Part shown: positions 18,674-28,963 of the stretch, piece by piece
Layout of the letters: every line of letters starts with the position of its first letter
How positions within the stretch are numbered: the first letter of the stretch is position 1
From: Mycolicibacterium mengxianglii
GTDB lineage: Bacteria; Actinomycetota; Actinomycetes; Mycobacteriales; Mycobacteriaceae
DNA: 64,000 nt
Assembly (NCBI RefSeq): GCF_015710575.1
Contig: NZ_CP065373.1
Span: forward strand, 1,426,001 to 1,490,000
Direction of reading: 5' to 3'
Notes under the pieces: model-generated
Databases searched by the model: none
The model's input: only the letters and a program-made list of their open reading frames with translations
What the model was told of the DNA's origin: nothing
Made by a program: the position numbers and the translations under genes

Positions 18674-18731
18674 CGAGCAGACACAAAATCGCCCCCTTCC
18701 GTCAGGACGGGGGCGATTTTGTGTCTGCTCG
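18674..18731. terminator. 58-nt near-perfect palindrome (bidirectional terminator/repeat element)
   Basis: Two perfectly complementary 23-nt arms (18674-18696 and 18709-18731) around a 12-nt centre that itself can pair TCC/GGA. It lies between convergent clpX and the glycosyltransferase, and the glycosyltransferase stop codon is inside it. Internal AAAATC/GATTTT gives a short U-run in both directions. It resembles a family of mycobacterial extragenic palindromes beginning GCGAGCAGAC. Confidence 0.8.
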
Positions 18732-20057
18732 GCCCAGGTTCGCGTGGTCAGCTTGGGGGGTGAGCCGGGCTCGCTCGGCGATCACTTCGTCCACCAGCGC
18801 AGCGATTTCGGCCACTCCGTCACGGCGCGCGTATGCCGATTCCAGTTCGCGGGCCCGGTGCAGATAACGGGCGTCGCCGAGGACCGCGAGCACGGCGCGA
18901 CGAATCTGACCGACCGACGGCGTTCCCGTGCGCAGGTTGACCCCCGCTCCGGTCCATTCGACGCGGGCAGCCACCTCGGGTTTGTCCTCGGTGTCGCCAC
19001 CCATCACCAGCGGGACACCGGCCGACAGTGCCCTCTGCACCGCACAGTAGTTGCCGTTGGTCACCATCACATCCACGTGGGGTAACAGGATTTCATACGG
19101 AATATGTTCGGCAACAAAGGTATTGGCAGGCAGTGGGATCTTCATCTGATCGACGGGACGCCCGCCGGTGGTGGCGACGACGATGGCGTCCTCGTCGGCA
19201 AACGCCTCGATGGTCGGCTCGACCAGGCGGCCCAGGTCGGCGTTGTCGATGGCGCTCTGCGTGACGTGCACAACGGGCTTGTCGCCGCTCAGCGCTGACC
19301 ACCACCCAGGTCGCCGAAACCCCACGGTGAGGCGCGGATGCACGGCGCCGACGAAGCGGACGTTGGCAGGCAGATCGCTGCGCGGATAGTCGAACATCGG
19401 CACGGTCGGGGCGATGTAGCGGTCGGCCAGTACTCCGGCATCGGAGACGAATACCGGCAGCGCTGGGGAGTTCAGCCCACGCAGGTGCTGATTGGCTGCG
19501 CGCTGCGATGCACGGAGTAACACCCGCTGCGACAACACATTCAGCGCCCGGTTCCGCACCCGCCCCAGCGTGGTGGCGGACGGCAGCATGCCCAGACCCG
19601 TGGGGGCGTGGTCGCAGCTGCTCACCATCAACGGGGTGGTGGAGTACGACAGCACGGGTGGCCGAGCGGCCGGGTCGCCGAGCAGGAACGGCACGATGCC
19701 GAAGAAGCCGGCGTCGGCGAGGATGGCGTCGTATCGGGTGCTCTGCATCAGCGCGGTGAGAGCCGCGGTCTGGTGTGGCATCGGCCCCAGGACGATGTTG
19801 ACGAAGTCGAAGTTCAACCGCCTGACGCCCGATGTCTTGGACCGACCTGGGAACTCGGCGTCGAGGTCGGCCTCATCGAATTCGGCTTCCGGCGGTAACG
19901 CCGCGGGTGTGGCGCCCACCGCGCGGATGCGGTCAGCGTGGCGCGATGACGTCAGGACGGTCACCCGGTCACCGCGGGTGACCAGTCCCTCGGCCACGTT
20001 GAGAAGTTGGTCGATATGTCCGAGCGCCTGCATGGATGCGACCAAAATGACAGCCAT
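18702..20057 (-). CDS. GT1-family glycosyltransferase (MGT/UGT-like)
   Basis: A 451-residue GT-B fold glycosyltransferase. The N-terminal acceptor domain starts MAVILVASMQALGHIDQLLNVAEGL (first 20 shown by MAVILVASMQALGHIDQLLN), with His14 as the likely catalytic base. The C-terminal donor domain has the PHVDVMVTNGNYCAVQRAL and GVPLVMGGDTEDKPE segments typical of UGT/MGT enzymes that transfer sugar to small lipophilic acceptors such as macrolides or glycopeptidolipid-type lipids. The last nine codons, ending DTKSPPS, are encoded by the right arm of the palindrome, so the C-terminus was probably altered when that element arose. It lies upstream of no obvious lipid cluster. Substrate unknown. 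Confidence 0.82.
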   Translation of the reverse strand: MAVILVASMQALGHIDQLLNVAEGLVTRGDRVTVLTSSRHADRIRAVGATPAALPPEAEFDEADLDAEFPGRSKTSGVRRLNFDFVNIVLGPMPHQTAALTALMQSTRYDAILADAGFFGIVPFLLGDPAARPPVLSYSTTPLMVSSCDHAPTGLGMLPSATTLGRVRNRALNVLSQRVLLRASQRAANQHLRGLNSPALPVFVSDAGVLADRYIAPTVPMFDYPRSDLPANVRFVGAVHPRLTVGFRRPGWWSALSGDKPVVHVTQSAIDNADLGRLVEPTIEAFADEDAIVVATTGGRPVDQMKIPLPANTFVAEHIPYEILLPHVDVMVTNGNYCAVQRALSAGVPLVMGGDTEDKPEVAARVEWTGAGVNLRTGTPSVGQIRRAVLAVLGDARYLHRARELESAYARRDGVAEIAALVDEVIAERARLTPQADHANLGRADTKSPPS

Positions 20058-20183
20058 GGTGGGTGCTCCCTGATTCGTGCGTGGCCCTGGGAGTTGATGG
20101 TCCTACGCTGCTGCTCTGCAAACTTGGAGGTTGGGTGGAGATCTGATGGAGATTGCAGGTAGAGGGCACTGCAAGTTCAGGTG

Positions 20184-20840
20184 CTAGTTCATGTTCCAGG
20201 GTGAGCCGTAGGTGGTCACGCTGTCACCGGCCGAGGAGATCAACCGAGCGTAGGGGCGCAACAGCACGCCGCCGGCCACACCGGTGATGGTGCCATGTGC
20301 GTTGGCCACCGCGACGGCCCCCTTGGCGCCGGAGACGTCCACGGAGAACGTGGCGACCTCTTGGATGCCGGGACCGTTGCCCAGGTCAGCGCTGATCGAC
20401 ACCCCGGGAAACAGCGGCGGTGTCACGACCTCCGGTAGCAGGTCGATGTTGTCCCGGGCGGGGTTGATCGGGTCGATCACGCCGAAGTCCGGGCTGTCGA
20501 AGGCGATGTTCGGAGTGGTGTAGCTGAAGTTGACGCCGACGCCCAACGACCACGGAACGCCCACCTGGTATCCCAGCTCGAGGGTGCCCTCGAAATCGTC
20601 GGCGCCGTCGCCGGTGTAGACAGCCTTGCCTGAGTGGAACCATTCCCGAGTGAGGCGGTTGCGGTCCAAGGGGAAGACACCGTTGAGGAAGGTGTCCCAC
20701 TGCTGAATGGTCAAGGTGCGGCCCTTGCCGTCGACGAGGCTCAACTCATTGTCCAAGCCGGCATGCGAGGTCGCGGTGCTCGCGAACAGCGTTGTAACGG
20801 CGAGTGCTAACGCCACCAACGCGCGACCGAGTGTCTTCAT
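20184..20840 (-). CDS. MspA-family outer-membrane porin with altered constriction loop
   Basis: A 218-residue porin subunit with a signal peptide (residues 1-27, cleavage after SHA). The mature protein begins GLDNELSLVDG like MspA and keeps the conserved vestibule and stem segments (WDTFLNGVFPLDRN, LFPGVSISADLGNG, SVTTYGSPWNMN). MspA-type octamers form hydrophilic pores in the mycolate outer membrane. The region at MspA Asp90/Asp91 (the pore eyelet) is replaced by a loop about nine residues longer, with an Arg. A GAGGGAGAAC ribosome site precedes the ATG at 20840. Base MspA identity is high outside the loop, so the family is certain while pore selectivity probably differs. Confidence 0.93.
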   Translation of the reverse strand: MKTLGRALVALALAVTTLFASTATSHAGLDNELSLVDGKGRTLTIQQWDTFLNGVFPLDRNRLTREWFHSGKAVYTGDGADDFEGTLELGYQVGVPWSLGVGVNFSYTTPNIAFDSPDFGVIDPINPARDNIDLLPEVVTPPLFPGVSISADLGNGPGIQEVATFSVDVSGAKGAVAVANAHGTITGVAGGVLLRPYARLISSAGDSVTTYGSPWNMN

Positions 20841-21095
20841 GTTCTCCCTCGCTGGGTTGCCGCCGGGCCACGTTGTCACGGTCCGATGAAGGTGGGACCC
20901 GCAGAACGTAGAGCGAAGCGGAACATCATGGGTGACGAGAACGGTTCGGAGCGGGAGTTTTTGGGCGGTAACGACCGCAGGGGTAAGGGTCGATGGCCCG
21001 CTCAGCTGCGGTGATATCCGCTGCTGCCAATCATCTGTGGTTTTACTTGGCTTGTGCTTACGATCGGGACGAAACCGACGCGGACCGGCCGATAC

Positions 21096-21920
21096 TCAGT
21101 GGGTGATGCGGTCGGGCCGACTGTAGATGTTCATCGAGTCACCGCGCAAAAACGCCACCAGCGTCAGGCCGGACTGGGAGGCCAGGTCGACGGCGAGCGA
21201 AGACGGCGCTGACACCGCAGCCATAATGGGAATGCCTGCCATGACTGCCTTTTGGGTGAGTTCGAACGAGGCGCGACCACTGACGAGCAACACGGTGCCG
21301 GAAAGCGGAATGCGCCCCTGTTCGAGCGCCCAGCCGATGACCTTGTCCACGGCATTGTGCCTGCCGATGTCTTCGCGCAGGGTCAGCAACGTGCCGTCGG
21401 CGGTGAACAACGCCGCCCCGTGCAGGCCGCCGGTGCTGGCGAAGACTTTCTGGCCGGCGCGCAACTGCGCGGGCATGGCCGTCAGGATGTCAGTGCTGAC
21501 GGCGGTCGGATCGTCACCGGGGGCGTACCGGCTGATGGTGGCTACCGCGTCCAACGACGCTTTGCCGCAGATGCCGCAAGAGGACGTCGTGTAGAAGTTG
21601 CGTCGCACATCCACATCGGGCATCGGCACATCAGGCGCCAGGGTCACGTCCAAGACGTTGTAGGTGTTGACGCCATTGTCGTCGGCGCCCCGGCAGTAGC
21701 GGACGGTGAGCACGTCGTCGCGGCTGCCGATGACTCCTTCGGTGAGCAGGAACCCTTGCGCCAGTTCGACATCAGAACCGGGTGTGCGCATGGTGACGGT
21801 CAACGGAGTGCCGTTGAGCCGGATTTCGAGCGGCTCTTCCACCACCAGCGTCTCCGGACGTTCGGTGGTGTGGTCAGCAGACACGTGGCTCGCGCGGCGG
21901 CGTGCGGTCACCCTACCCAT
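21096..21920 (-). CDS. fdhD: formate dehydrogenase accessory sulfurtransferase FdhD
   Basis: A 274-residue FdhD. It carries sulfur to the molybdenum cofactor of formate-dehydrogenase-type enzymes. The catalytic cysteine loop is intact (C115-G-I-C118 in SSCGICG), as are the GLHGAALF and [16 protein letters not shown] motifs that bind the cofactor. Its ATG overlaps the stop of the upstream molybdoenzyme gene by 8 bp, so the chaperone and its likely client are translated together. Cytoplasmic. Confidence 0.93.
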   Translation of the reverse strand: MGRVTARRRASHVSADHTTERPETLVVEEPLEIRLNGTPLTVTMRTPGSDVELAQGFLLTEGVIGSRDDVLTVRYCRGADDNGVNTYNVLDVTLAPDVPMPDVDVRRNFYTTSSCGICGKASLDAVATISRYAPGDDPTAVSTDILTAMPAQLRAGQKVFASTGGLHGAALFTADGTLLTLREDIGRHNAVDKVIGWALEQGRIPLSGTVLLVSGRASFELTQKAVMAGIPIMAAVSAPSSLAVDLASQSGLTLVAFLRGDSMNIYSRPDRITH

Positions 21921-24243
21921 GGCAGGCTTCGAGCCTCACGACCACGGCCTTCGACACCGGAGTGTTCGACTTGACCGCGGTATGGTCCAGCGGCACAAGC
22001 GGATTGGTCTCCGGGTAGTAGGCGGCAGCGTTACCGACCGGGGTGGCGTAGGGCACCACCCGGAAGTCCTTGGCGCGACGTTCCTGGATTCCGCCCTGTC
22101 CGTCGGGGAATTCGGAGATCAGGTCCACCCGGGAGCCGTCACGCAGGCCCAGGGCCGCGACGTCCTCGGGGTTGACGAACACCACCCTGCGGCCGCCCTT
22201 GACGCCGCGATACCGGTCATCGAGGCCGTAGATCGTGGTGTTGTACTGGTCATGGCTGCGCAGCGTCTGCAGCACCAGTCGTCCCGGCGGCACGTCCACC
22301 CATTCCAACGGCTGTACCGAGAAGTTTGCTTTGCCTGTGCTGGTGTGGAATTCCCGGGAGTCACGAGGTGGGTGGGGGAGCTGGAAACCGTCAGACTGAC
22401 GCACCCGGGTGTTGTAGTCCGCGCAGCCGGGCACCACCGCGGCGATCGCGTCGCGGACGCGGTCGTAGTTGTCGATGAAGGACAACCACGGCACCTGATG
22501 GCCGTCCCCGAAGAGGGCGTGGGCGAGTTGGCAGACGATGGCCACCTCGCTGCGTACCTCATCGCTGGGCGGGTGCAGGCTGCCGCGCGACAGGTGCACC
22601 ATCGACATCGAATCTTCTACCGACACCAGCTGCTTGCCGCTGGCTTGGATGTCGCGGTCGGTGCGACCGAGCGTCGGCAGGATCAGTGCGGCGCGCCCGT
22701 GCACCAGGTGGCTGCGGTTCAACTTCGTCGAAATCTGGACCGTCAGGGAGCAATTGCGCAACGCGGCCTCGGTGACCTCGGTATCCGGGGTGGCCGAGGA
22801 GAAGTTGCCGCCCATGCCGAGGAACACCTTGGCCCGCCCGTCGCGCATCGCGCGGATCGCGTCCACGGTGTCCATGCCGTGCTTGCGGGGGCTGGCGATG
22901 CCGAATTCGGCATCCAGGGCCGCCAGGAACGTTTCGGGCATCTTCTCCCAGATGCCCATCGTTCGGTCGCCCTGGACGTTGGAGTGACCACGCACCGGGC
23001 ACACCCCGGCACCGGGCTTGCCGATCATGCCGCGCATCAGCAGCAGGTTGGTGGCCTCGCCGATGGTGGCGACGGCGTGGCGCTGCTGGGTCAACCCCAT
23101 CGCCCAGCAGAACACCGTGCGCTCGGAGTTGATCAGCAGCTGTGCCACGCGCTCCAACTGTTCGCGGCTCACTCCGGCGGCGGCACACACGGTGTCGAGG
23201 TCGACGGCTCGGGTCTGGGCCTCGTAGGCGGCGAATCCTGCGCAGTGCGCGTCGATGAACTCCCGGTCCAGGACGGTTGACGCGGCGCCCGCCTGATCAT
23301 GGGCTTCGAGCAGCAGGCGGCCGAGTCCGGCGAACAACGCCATATCGCCGCCGATGCGGATCTGGACGAATTCGTCAGCGATGGCGACGCCGTGGCCGAC
23401 GACGCCGTGCACCTTCTGCGGATCCTTGAACCGCATCAGTCCGGCCTCGGGCAACGGGTTGACCGCGATGACGGTCGCGCCGTTGGCTTTGGCTTTCTCC
23501 AGTACCGACAGCATGCGCGGATGATTGGTGCCGGGGTTCTGCCCGGCGATCAGGATCAGATCGGCGTGCACCAGGTCGTCCACCGTGACCGAGCCCTTGC
23601 CGATGCCGATGGATTCGATCAGGGCCGCCCCGGAGGACTCGTGGCACATGTTCGAACAGTCCGGCAGGTTGTTGGTGCCGAAGCTGCGCACCAGCAGTTG
23701 ATACAGGAACGCGGCCTCGTTGCTGGTCCGGCCCGAGGTGTAGAACACTGCTTCGTCGGGGTCGGCGAGATTGCGCAACTCGTCGGCGATGAGTTGATAC
23801 GCCGCATCCCAGGAGATCGGTTGGTAGTGGTCGCTTCCCGGTTGCAGCACCATCGGATGCGTCAGCCGGCCCTGCTGCGACAGCCAGTATTCGGGCTGCT
23901 CGCAGAGTTCACTGATGGAATGCCGTGCGAAGAACCCAGGGGTCACCACCCGCTTGGTGGCTTCTTCGGCCACCGCTTTGGCGCCGTTCTCGCAGAACTC
24001 GGCGAACTTGCGCCCGCCCTGCTCCTCGGGCCATGCGCAGCCCGGGCAATCGAACCCATGCCGTTGGTTCAGCCGCGTCCACGCGGCGAGGGTCCGCGCC
24101 GGCCCCATCTGCTGCACACTGCGCTGCAGTGACACCATCACCGCCTTCACGCCGGCGGCTTCGTGCTTGCGCTCCGAGGTGATCACCGCATGTTCATCGA
24201 CGGGTGCATTAATGTCCTGGTCATGACGACGGCGGCTGCTCAC
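21913..24243 (-). CDS. FdhF/YdeP-family molybdopterin oxidoreductase
   Basis: A 776-residue bis-MGD molybdoenzyme of the FdhF/YdeP type. The N-terminus has CPGCAWPEE (C66, C69), the reduced cysteine motif typical of YdeP-like proteins. The presumed metal ligand is C200 in SNMCHESSG, replacing the selenocysteine or cysteine of formate dehydrogenases. The C-terminal dinucleotide-binding domain starts near residue 640 ([16 protein letters not shown]). The FdhD partner suggests a formate-dehydrogenase-like or acid-stress reductase role; no electron-transfer subunits are adjacent. GTG at 24243 is the longest start and shorter ones exist. Divergent from the type III glutamine synthetase. Confidence 0.85.
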   Translation of the reverse strand: MSSRRRHDQDINAPVDEHAVITSERKHEAAGVKAVMVSLQRSVQQMGPARTLAAWTRLNQRHGFDCPGCAWPEEQGGRKFAEFCENGAKAVAEEATKRVVTPGFFARHSISELCEQPEYWLSQQGRLTHPMVLQPGSDHYQPISWDAAYQLIADELRNLADPDEAVFYTSGRTSNEAAFLYQLLVRSFGTNNLPDCSNMCHESSGAALIESIGIGKGSVTVDDLVHADLILIAGQNPGTNHPRMLSVLEKAKANGATVIAVNPLPEAGLMRFKDPQKVHGVVGHGVAIADEFVQIRIGGDMALFAGLGRLLLEAHDQAGAASTVLDREFIDAHCAGFAAYEAQTRAVDLDTVCAAAGVSREQLERVAQLLINSERTVFCWAMGLTQQRHAVATIGEATNLLLMRGMIGKPGAGVCPVRGHSNVQGDRTMGIWEKMPETFLAALDAEFGIASPRKHGMDTVDAIRAMRDGRAKVFLGMGGNFSSATPDTEVTEAALRNCSLTVQISTKLNRSHLVHGRAALILPTLGRTDRDIQASGKQLVSVEDSMSMVHLSRGSLHPPSDEVRSEVAIVCQLAHALFGDGHQVPWLSFIDNYDRVRDAIAAVVPGCADYNTRVRQSDGFQLPHPPRDSREFHTSTGKANFSVQPLEWVDVPPGRLVLQTLRSHDQYNTTIYGLDDRYRGVKGGRRVVFVNPEDVAALGLRDGSRVDLISEFPDGQGGIQERRAKDFRVVPYATPVGNAAAYYPETNPLVPLDHTAVKSNTPVSKAVVVRLEACHG

Positions 24244-24421
24244 GCCTCTAATCTATTCGTGCCATTTCACGACCGGTAGCACAGCTCCGATCAAGCCGCC
24301 CCGTGGTCGTCAAGGGCACTGCGGATCGGTCCGCAGCGCCCGGATTGGCCTGCCGTCGGCCCGTGGTTGGTGCGTTGTTTGCCGTCTGTGCCGCGCATTG
24401 CCCCCGTGGCCGCATTCTGAC

Positions 24422-24438
24422 GTTGACGCCGCTGTAAC
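24422..24438 (+). promoter_or_regulatory. GlnR-type operator upstream of type III glutamine synthetase
   Basis: GTTGACGCCGCTGTAAC fits the mycobacterial GlnR consensus gnTnAC-n6-GnAAC at every specified base and lies 82 nt before the start codon, a position suited to activation under nitrogen limitation. Confidence 0.7.
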
Positions 24439-24519
24439 AAGTTTGCCATCGAACGTCCCTACGTTGGGTCGGTCACGTCTCCGTCATTCAGACTCGGGCG
24501 CATCGCAGTAAGGAAGTCC

Positions 24520-26694
24520 ATGAGCGGAAATGCCGTCAGGCTGCAGGCCATCAACAGCGTCGAGGCCTACGTGCCTCCGGCGATCAGCTTCGACCCCACT
24601 GAAGAACCCGGCGAGATCTTCGGTTCCAGCGTGTTCACGCTGGCAGAGATGCGATTGCGGTTGCCCAAAGCGGTGTACAAATCCGTCGTCGCGACCATCG
24701 AGAAGGGCGCCAAGCTCGACCCGGCGGTCGCCGACTCCGTGGCTTCGGCGATGAAGGACTGGGCGTTGTCGAAGGGGGCGACGCACTACGCGCATGTCTT
24801 CTATCCGATGACGGGGCTGACCGCCGAGAAGCATGACAGCTTCCTCGAACCCGTCTCTGACGGTCAAACGCTGGCCGAGTTCGCCGGCAAGACGCTGATC
24901 CAGGGCGAACCGGACGCGTCGAGCTTCCCCTCGGGTGGCCTGCGCACCACCTTCGAGGCCCGCGGCTACACCGGCTGGGACGTGACCAGCCCGGCCTACA
25001 TCCTGGAGAACCCGAACGGCAACACGCTGTGCATCCCGACGGTCTTCGTGTCGATGACCGGTGAGGCGCTGGATTTCAAGACGCCGCTGCTGCGCAGCCA
25101 GCAGGCGATGGGCGCGCAGGCCGAGCGAATCCTGAAGTTGTTCGGCCACAAGGACTTCGACCACATCGTGTCGTTCTGCGGCCCCGAGCAGGAGTACTTC
25201 CTGGTGGACCGGCACTTCTTCCTGGCGCGCCCGGACCTGATCAACGCGGGCCGGACGCTGTTCGGCGCCAAACCACCCAAGGGCCAAGAGTTCGACGACC
25301 ACTACTTCGGATCGGTGCCCGACCGGGTACTGGCCTTCATGATGGACACCGAGCGTGAGCTGTTCAAGCTCGGCATTCCCGCCAAGACACGCCACAACGA
25401 GGTCGCGCCGGGGCAGTTCGAGATCGCGCCGATGTTCGAGCGGGCCAACCTCGCCGCCGATCACCAGCAGCTGCTGATGACGACGTTCCGCACCATCGCC
25501 AAGAAGCACGGCATGGAGTGCCTGTTCCACGAGAAACCGTTCGACGGTGTCAACGGCTCCGGCAAGCACGTCAACTTCTCCATGGGTAACGCGCAGTTCG
25601 GCAGCCTGTTGGTGCCAGGGGACACCCCGCACGAGAACGCCCAGTTCCTGGTGTTCTGCGCGGCTGTCATCCGCGCCGTGCACAAGTACGCCGGCCTGCT
25701 GCGGGTGTCGGTGGCCTCGGCCACCAACGACCACCGGCTAGGTGCCAACGAGGCACCGCCGGCGATCATCTCGATCTTCCTCGGCGACCAGCTCGCCGAC
25801 GTCTTCGAGCAGATCGCCAAGGGCGCGGCCACGTCCTCCAAGGGCAAGGGCAGCATGATCATCGGCGTCGACACGTTGCCGGTGTTGCCGACCGATCCGG
25901 GCGACCGCAACCGCACCAGCCCATTCGCGTTCACCGGCAACCGCTTCGAGTTCCGCGCGCCGGGCTCGGGTCAGACCATCAACGCGCCGATGATCATCCT
26001 GAACACGATCATGGCCGACTCGCTGGACTACATGGCCACGGTGCTGGAGACGGCCGTCGGCGAGGGTGAGGACTTCGATGTCGCTGTGCAGAAACTGCTC
26101 ACCGAGATCATCACCGAGCACGGCGCCGTGGTGTTCAACGGTGACGGCTACTCGGAGAACTGGCATATCGAAGCCGCAGAACGCGGCCTGCCGAACCTCA
26201 AGACCTCGCTCGACGCCATTCCGGAACTGATCAAGCCGGAGGCGATCGCGGTCTTCGAGAAGTACGGCGTGTTCAGCGAGCGGGAATTGCAGAGCCGCTA
26301 CGAGGTGCGCCTCGAGCATTACGCGTTGACGGTGGCCGTGGAAGCGAAGCTGGTGGTCGAGCTCGGTACGACGGTGATCCTGCCGGCGGCGGTGCGCTAC
26401 CAGACCGAGCTGGCGTCCAACGTCGCCACTTTGAAAGCGGCGGGGGTGGAGCCCAGCCTGGCCCTGCTGCAACAGGTGTCCGCACCGATCGCAGCGCTCA
26501 CCGACGCGCTTGCGGAACTGAAGTCCGGTCTCGGCGAGCACGTCGAAGGCAGCCTGGCCGAGGCCACCCATTCGCGCGACGTGCTGCTGCCCGCGATGGC
26601 CGCGGTGCGCGAAGCCGCCGACATGCTGGAAACCCTGGTGGCAGACGATCTGTGGCCGCTGCCCACCTATCAGGAGATGCTCTACATCCTCTGA
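24520..26694 (+). CDS. type III glutamine synthetase (GSIII)
   Basis: A 724-residue glutamine synthetase of the large GSIII class, far longer than GSI (about 470). Diagnostic segments are [11 protein letters not shown] (about residue 223), [14 protein letters not shown] (metal/glutamate site, about 290), [14 protein letters not shown] (about 405) and the [11 protein letters not shown] arginine region (about 475). It makes glutamine from glutamate, ammonium and ATP. The start ATG follows TAAGGAAG. Mycobacteria also have GSI (GlnA1), so this is a supplementary enzyme; the GlnR-type site upstream implies nitrogen-starvation control, in step with the amt/gmaS region at the other end of the window. 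Confidence 0.93.
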   Translation: MSGNAVRLQAINSVEAYVPPAISFDPTEEPGEIFGSSVFTLAEMRLRLPKAVYKSVVATIEKGAKLDPAVADSVASAMKDWALSKGATHYAHVFYPMTGLTAEKHDSFLEPVSDGQTLAEFAGKTLIQGEPDASSFPSGGLRTTFEARGYTGWDVTSPAYILENPNGNTLCIPTVFVSMTGEALDFKTPLLRSQQAMGAQAERILKLFGHKDFDHIVSFCGPEQEYFLVDRHFFLARPDLINAGRTLFGAKPPKGQEFDDHYFGSVPDRVLAFMMDTERELFKLGIPAKTRHNEVAPGQFEIAPMFERANLAADHQQLLMTTFRTIAKKHGMECLFHEKPFDGVNGSGKHVNFSMGNAQFGSLLVPGDTPHENAQFLVFCAAVIRAVHKYAGLLRVSVASATNDHRLGANEAPPAIISIFLGDQLADVFEQIAKGAATSSKGKGSMIIGVDTLPVLPTDPGDRNRTSPFAFTGNRFEFRAPGSGQTINAPMIILNTIMADSLDYMATVLETAVGEGEDFDVAVQKLLTEIITEHGAVVFNGDGYSENWHIEAAERGLPNLKTSLDAIPELIKPEAIAVFEKYGVFSERELQSRYEVRLEHYALTVAVEAKLVVELGTTVILPAAVRYQTELASNVATLKAAGVEPSLALLQQVSAPIAALTDALAELKSGLGEHVEGSLAEATHSRDVLLPAMAAVREAADMLETLVADDLWPLPTYQEMLYIL

Positions 26695-26814
26695 GTTGCC
26701 TGGCTCCATCCGAGCGCATCGACCGCCTCGCGCTTCTGTCCCTTGATTTGCGACCGTCACTACCGAAGTGGCTTTGCGGGCGGGGCGGACTCGACGGTCC
26801 ACTTGAGTCACACA

Positions 26815-27774
26815 TCAGATCTGGCGAAGTCTGCGCACCCGGTTGGCCATCGCTTGGCGCGACACCGACGTTCCCGGGCCGACCACGTCGAACCCGTGTG
26901 GGCATCCCGGGTAGACGTGGAGTTCGGTGGGGACACCGGCCGCTGCGAGGCGGCGGGCGTATTGGACGTCCTCGTCGCGGAAGATGTCCAGATCGCCGGT
27001 ATCGACGTATGCGGCCGGTAGGGCGGTGAGATCGGCGGCACGCGCGGGGGCGGCGTACGGGTCGACCTCCGAGTCGTCGGCCCGATCGCCGAGCAGCGCC
27101 GACCACGCGACGACGTTGTCCCCGTAGGTCCACACCAGCAGTTCCGGGGGCATATGCGGATCGGGTCGGGTGGTGCGGTCGTCGAGCATCGGATAGACCA
27201 ACAGCTGCAACACGATCGACGGACCACCGCGGTCACGGGCCATGAGCGCGACACCGGCTGCGAGTCCCGCACCGACACTGTCGCCGACCACCGCGATCCT
27301 GTCGGGGTCGACGCCGAGGGGCCCGGCTTCATCGGCGAGCCACTGCAGTGCGGCGTAGCAGTCCAGCACTGGCGTGGGATGCGGATGCTCCGGGGCCACC
27401 CGGTAGTCGACGGTCAGTGCGGGCACCCCGGAGGCGGCGACGTACTCGCGAACCATTACGTCATAGATGGTGCCGACGTGTTCCAGTCCGCACATGGCTC
27501 CGCCGTGCAGATACAGCATGGCGCTGCCGGGCGGGTCCACGTGGCTCGGTCGATACCACCGCAACGGCAGCACCGCTCCGTCAGCGGTGGTCAGTGAGTG
27601 CTCCTCGACGTCGACGCCGTGGACGGGGGGCCATGCCGCCGCGGCCGAGTCGAAGAACGCCTTCGCATGGGTGCGCCGGGCGGCGATATCACCGGGCGCA
27701 GGGGGCTGGGCGGTTTCCAGGGTGGTCAGTGCGACCACCGCGGCCGCGATCTCGGGATCAATAGTCAGTGCCAC
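26815..27774 (-). CDS. alpha/beta hydrolase, HSL/LipR-like esterase
   Basis: A 319-residue hormone-sensitive-lipase family esterase. The oxyanion-hole motif HGGAMC is near residue 88, the nucleophile Ser in GDSVG (usual form GDSAG) near 162, the Asp in DTGDLDIF near 258, and His in PHGFD near 289. It would hydrolyse short-chain carboxylic esters. Start GTG at 27774 follows GGTGGAGG. Upstream in the same frame is a remnant of an acetyl-CoA-synthetase-like sequence (separate entry) that I judge not part of this protein. Divergent from the ECF sigma gene. Confidence 0.85.
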   Translation of the reverse strand: MALTIDPEIAAAVVALTTLETAQPPAPGDIAARRTHAKAFFDSAAAAWPPVHGVDVEEHSLTTADGAVLPLRWYRPSHVDPPGSAMLYLHGGAMCGLEHVGTIYDVMVREYVAASGVPALTVDYRVAPEHPHPTPVLDCYAALQWLADEAGPLGVDPDRIAVVGDSVGAGLAAGVALMARDRGGPSIVLQLLVYPMLDDRTTRPDPHMPPELLVWTYGDNVVAWSALLGDRADDSEVDPYAAPARAADLTALPAAYVDTGDLDIFRDEDVQYARRLAAAGVPTELHVYPGCPHGFDVVGPGTSVSRQAMANRVRRLRQI

Positions 27775-27807
27775 ACCTCCACCAACGTCCGATTGAACGG
27801 ACCCGTT

Positions 27808-27876
27808 CGCGGTGGAGATCCGGTGTCCGGAGATGTTCATGACATCGTCGATGCGGCCGAGCACCCAGGTTGAATA
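27808..27876 (-). pseudogene. fragment of an acetyl-CoA synthetase (ACS) gene
   Basis: In frame with the esterase but upstream of its ribosome site, the minus strand encodes STWVLGRIDDVMNISGHRIS followed by TA. The GRxDDVxxxSGHRxST pattern is the conserved C-terminal hinge/A8 motif of acetyl-CoA synthetases, where a catalytically controlled Lys domain begins. Only about 23 codons survive and similarity stops abruptly on both sides. I infer a relic of an acs-like gene left by deletion or rearrangement; the rest of such a gene is not in this window. Confidence 0.6.
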
Positions 27877-27916
27877 CGTAACCTTTTTCTCATGAAGCTA
27901 CGTTTGGCGGCCCGGC

Positions 27917-28849
27917 GTGCTCAGTGATGCCGACCTGGTGCGCGAAGCGCAGGGCGGCGACGTCCGTGGCTTGGGTTTGCTGCTCGACCGCCACGCGCCC
28001 GCCATGCGGGCCGTTGCACTGAGCATCCTGGGACACACACCGGACGCGCAGGACGCCGTCCAAGAGGCCGCCATGATCGCGCTGCGTCGCATCGGCGACG
28101 TGCGCGAGCCAGCGGCGGTGGGGCCCTGGCTGCGGGCGGTGACCCGCAACGCGTGCCGGACACAACTTCGAACGACGTTGCCGGTGCCGACCGAGAATGT
28201 CGAGCCGCTGCTGCCGCCCAGCTCGGAGCTGGATCCCTCGGCCCTGCTGGACCGGCACGCGTTGCAGGACTGGACGTGGCGGGCGATCAACGACCTGTCA
28301 CCGGACCTCCGCCTCGTCATAATGCTGCGCTACTTCACCGGCCACGCGTCGTACGAACAGATCGCCCAGGTGTGCGGTGTTCCGATCGGTACGGTGCGCA
28401 GCCGACTCAGCCAAGCCCGGGTGAAGCTGCATCAGGCCCTGACGAAGACTTCGGACGCGGCCTTCGACGACGTTGCCGCGCTCACGCGCGTCCGCCGCGG
28501 AGAAGCCGAGGAGATGCTGGATGCAGCGCACCGCGGCTCCTTCGCCGAAGCCTTGGCAGATGCATGGAATCCGGCACTTCAGACGCTTTGGCCGACGGGA
28601 CGGCGCACGGCGGGCTTCGACTACCTGGTGCGCGCGATGGACCGTGATCTCGATGCCGGGGTGCGTCAACGCCTGGTCAATATCGTGGCCAGCCGCGATG
28701 TACTCATCTGGGAGGCCGAGTTGATCAGCCCTCCCGAAGATCCATTCCACTGCCCGCCTGAAGTGCTGTGGGTGCAGTTCCTCGACAACGATCGGGTGAC
28801 CCGGTTGCGGCTTTTCCATCCCCACCGTGCGGCATCCACTGCAGCGTGA
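27917..28849 (+). CDS. ECF-type sigma factor with C-terminal SnoaL-like extension
   Basis: A 310-residue sigma-70-family protein. Region 2 lies at about residues 5-75 (DAQDAVQEAAMIALRRI) and region 4 at about 118-172 (YEQIAQVCGVPIGTVRSRLSQARVKL, here cut to YEQIAQVCGVPIGTVRSRLS). An extra C-terminal domain (about 185-300) resembles the SnoaL/NTF2-like extension of large ECF groups, which usually replaces a separate anti-sigma factor. No anti-sigma gene is adjacent. It starts at GTG 27917 and is followed 114 nt later by an acetyltransferase gene, possibly its target. The inducing signal is unknown. Confidence 0.8.
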   Translation: MLSDADLVREAQGGDVRGLGLLLDRHAPAMRAVALSILGHTPDAQDAVQEAAMIALRRIGDVREPAAVGPWLRAVTRNACRTQLRTTLPVPTENVEPLLPPSSELDPSALLDRHALQDWTWRAINDLSPDLRLVIMLRYFTGHASYEQIAQVCGVPIGTVRSRLSQARVKLHQALTKTSDAAFDDVAALTRVRRGEAEEMLDAAHRGSFAEALADAWNPALQTLWPTGRRTAGFDYLVRAMDRDLDAGVRQRLVNIVASRDVLIWEAELISPPEDPFHCPPEVLWVQFLDNDRVTRLRLFHPHRAASTAA

Positions 28850-28963
28850 CCGATCACCGATCACCGATCTTGTCGAGAATCGAACTTTCTTCCCGCTGGC
28901 CGCATCTTGTTCCGTGGAGGGGTCCATCTGGAGGGCTCCGATTGACGGAAAGCGAAGACCACG

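Noticed and set aside
27775..27864. Extension of the esterase to GTG 27864
   Set aside because: The extra residues are an acetyl-CoA-synthetase motif followed by non-conserved sequence, and a GGTGGAGG site supports the start at 27774.
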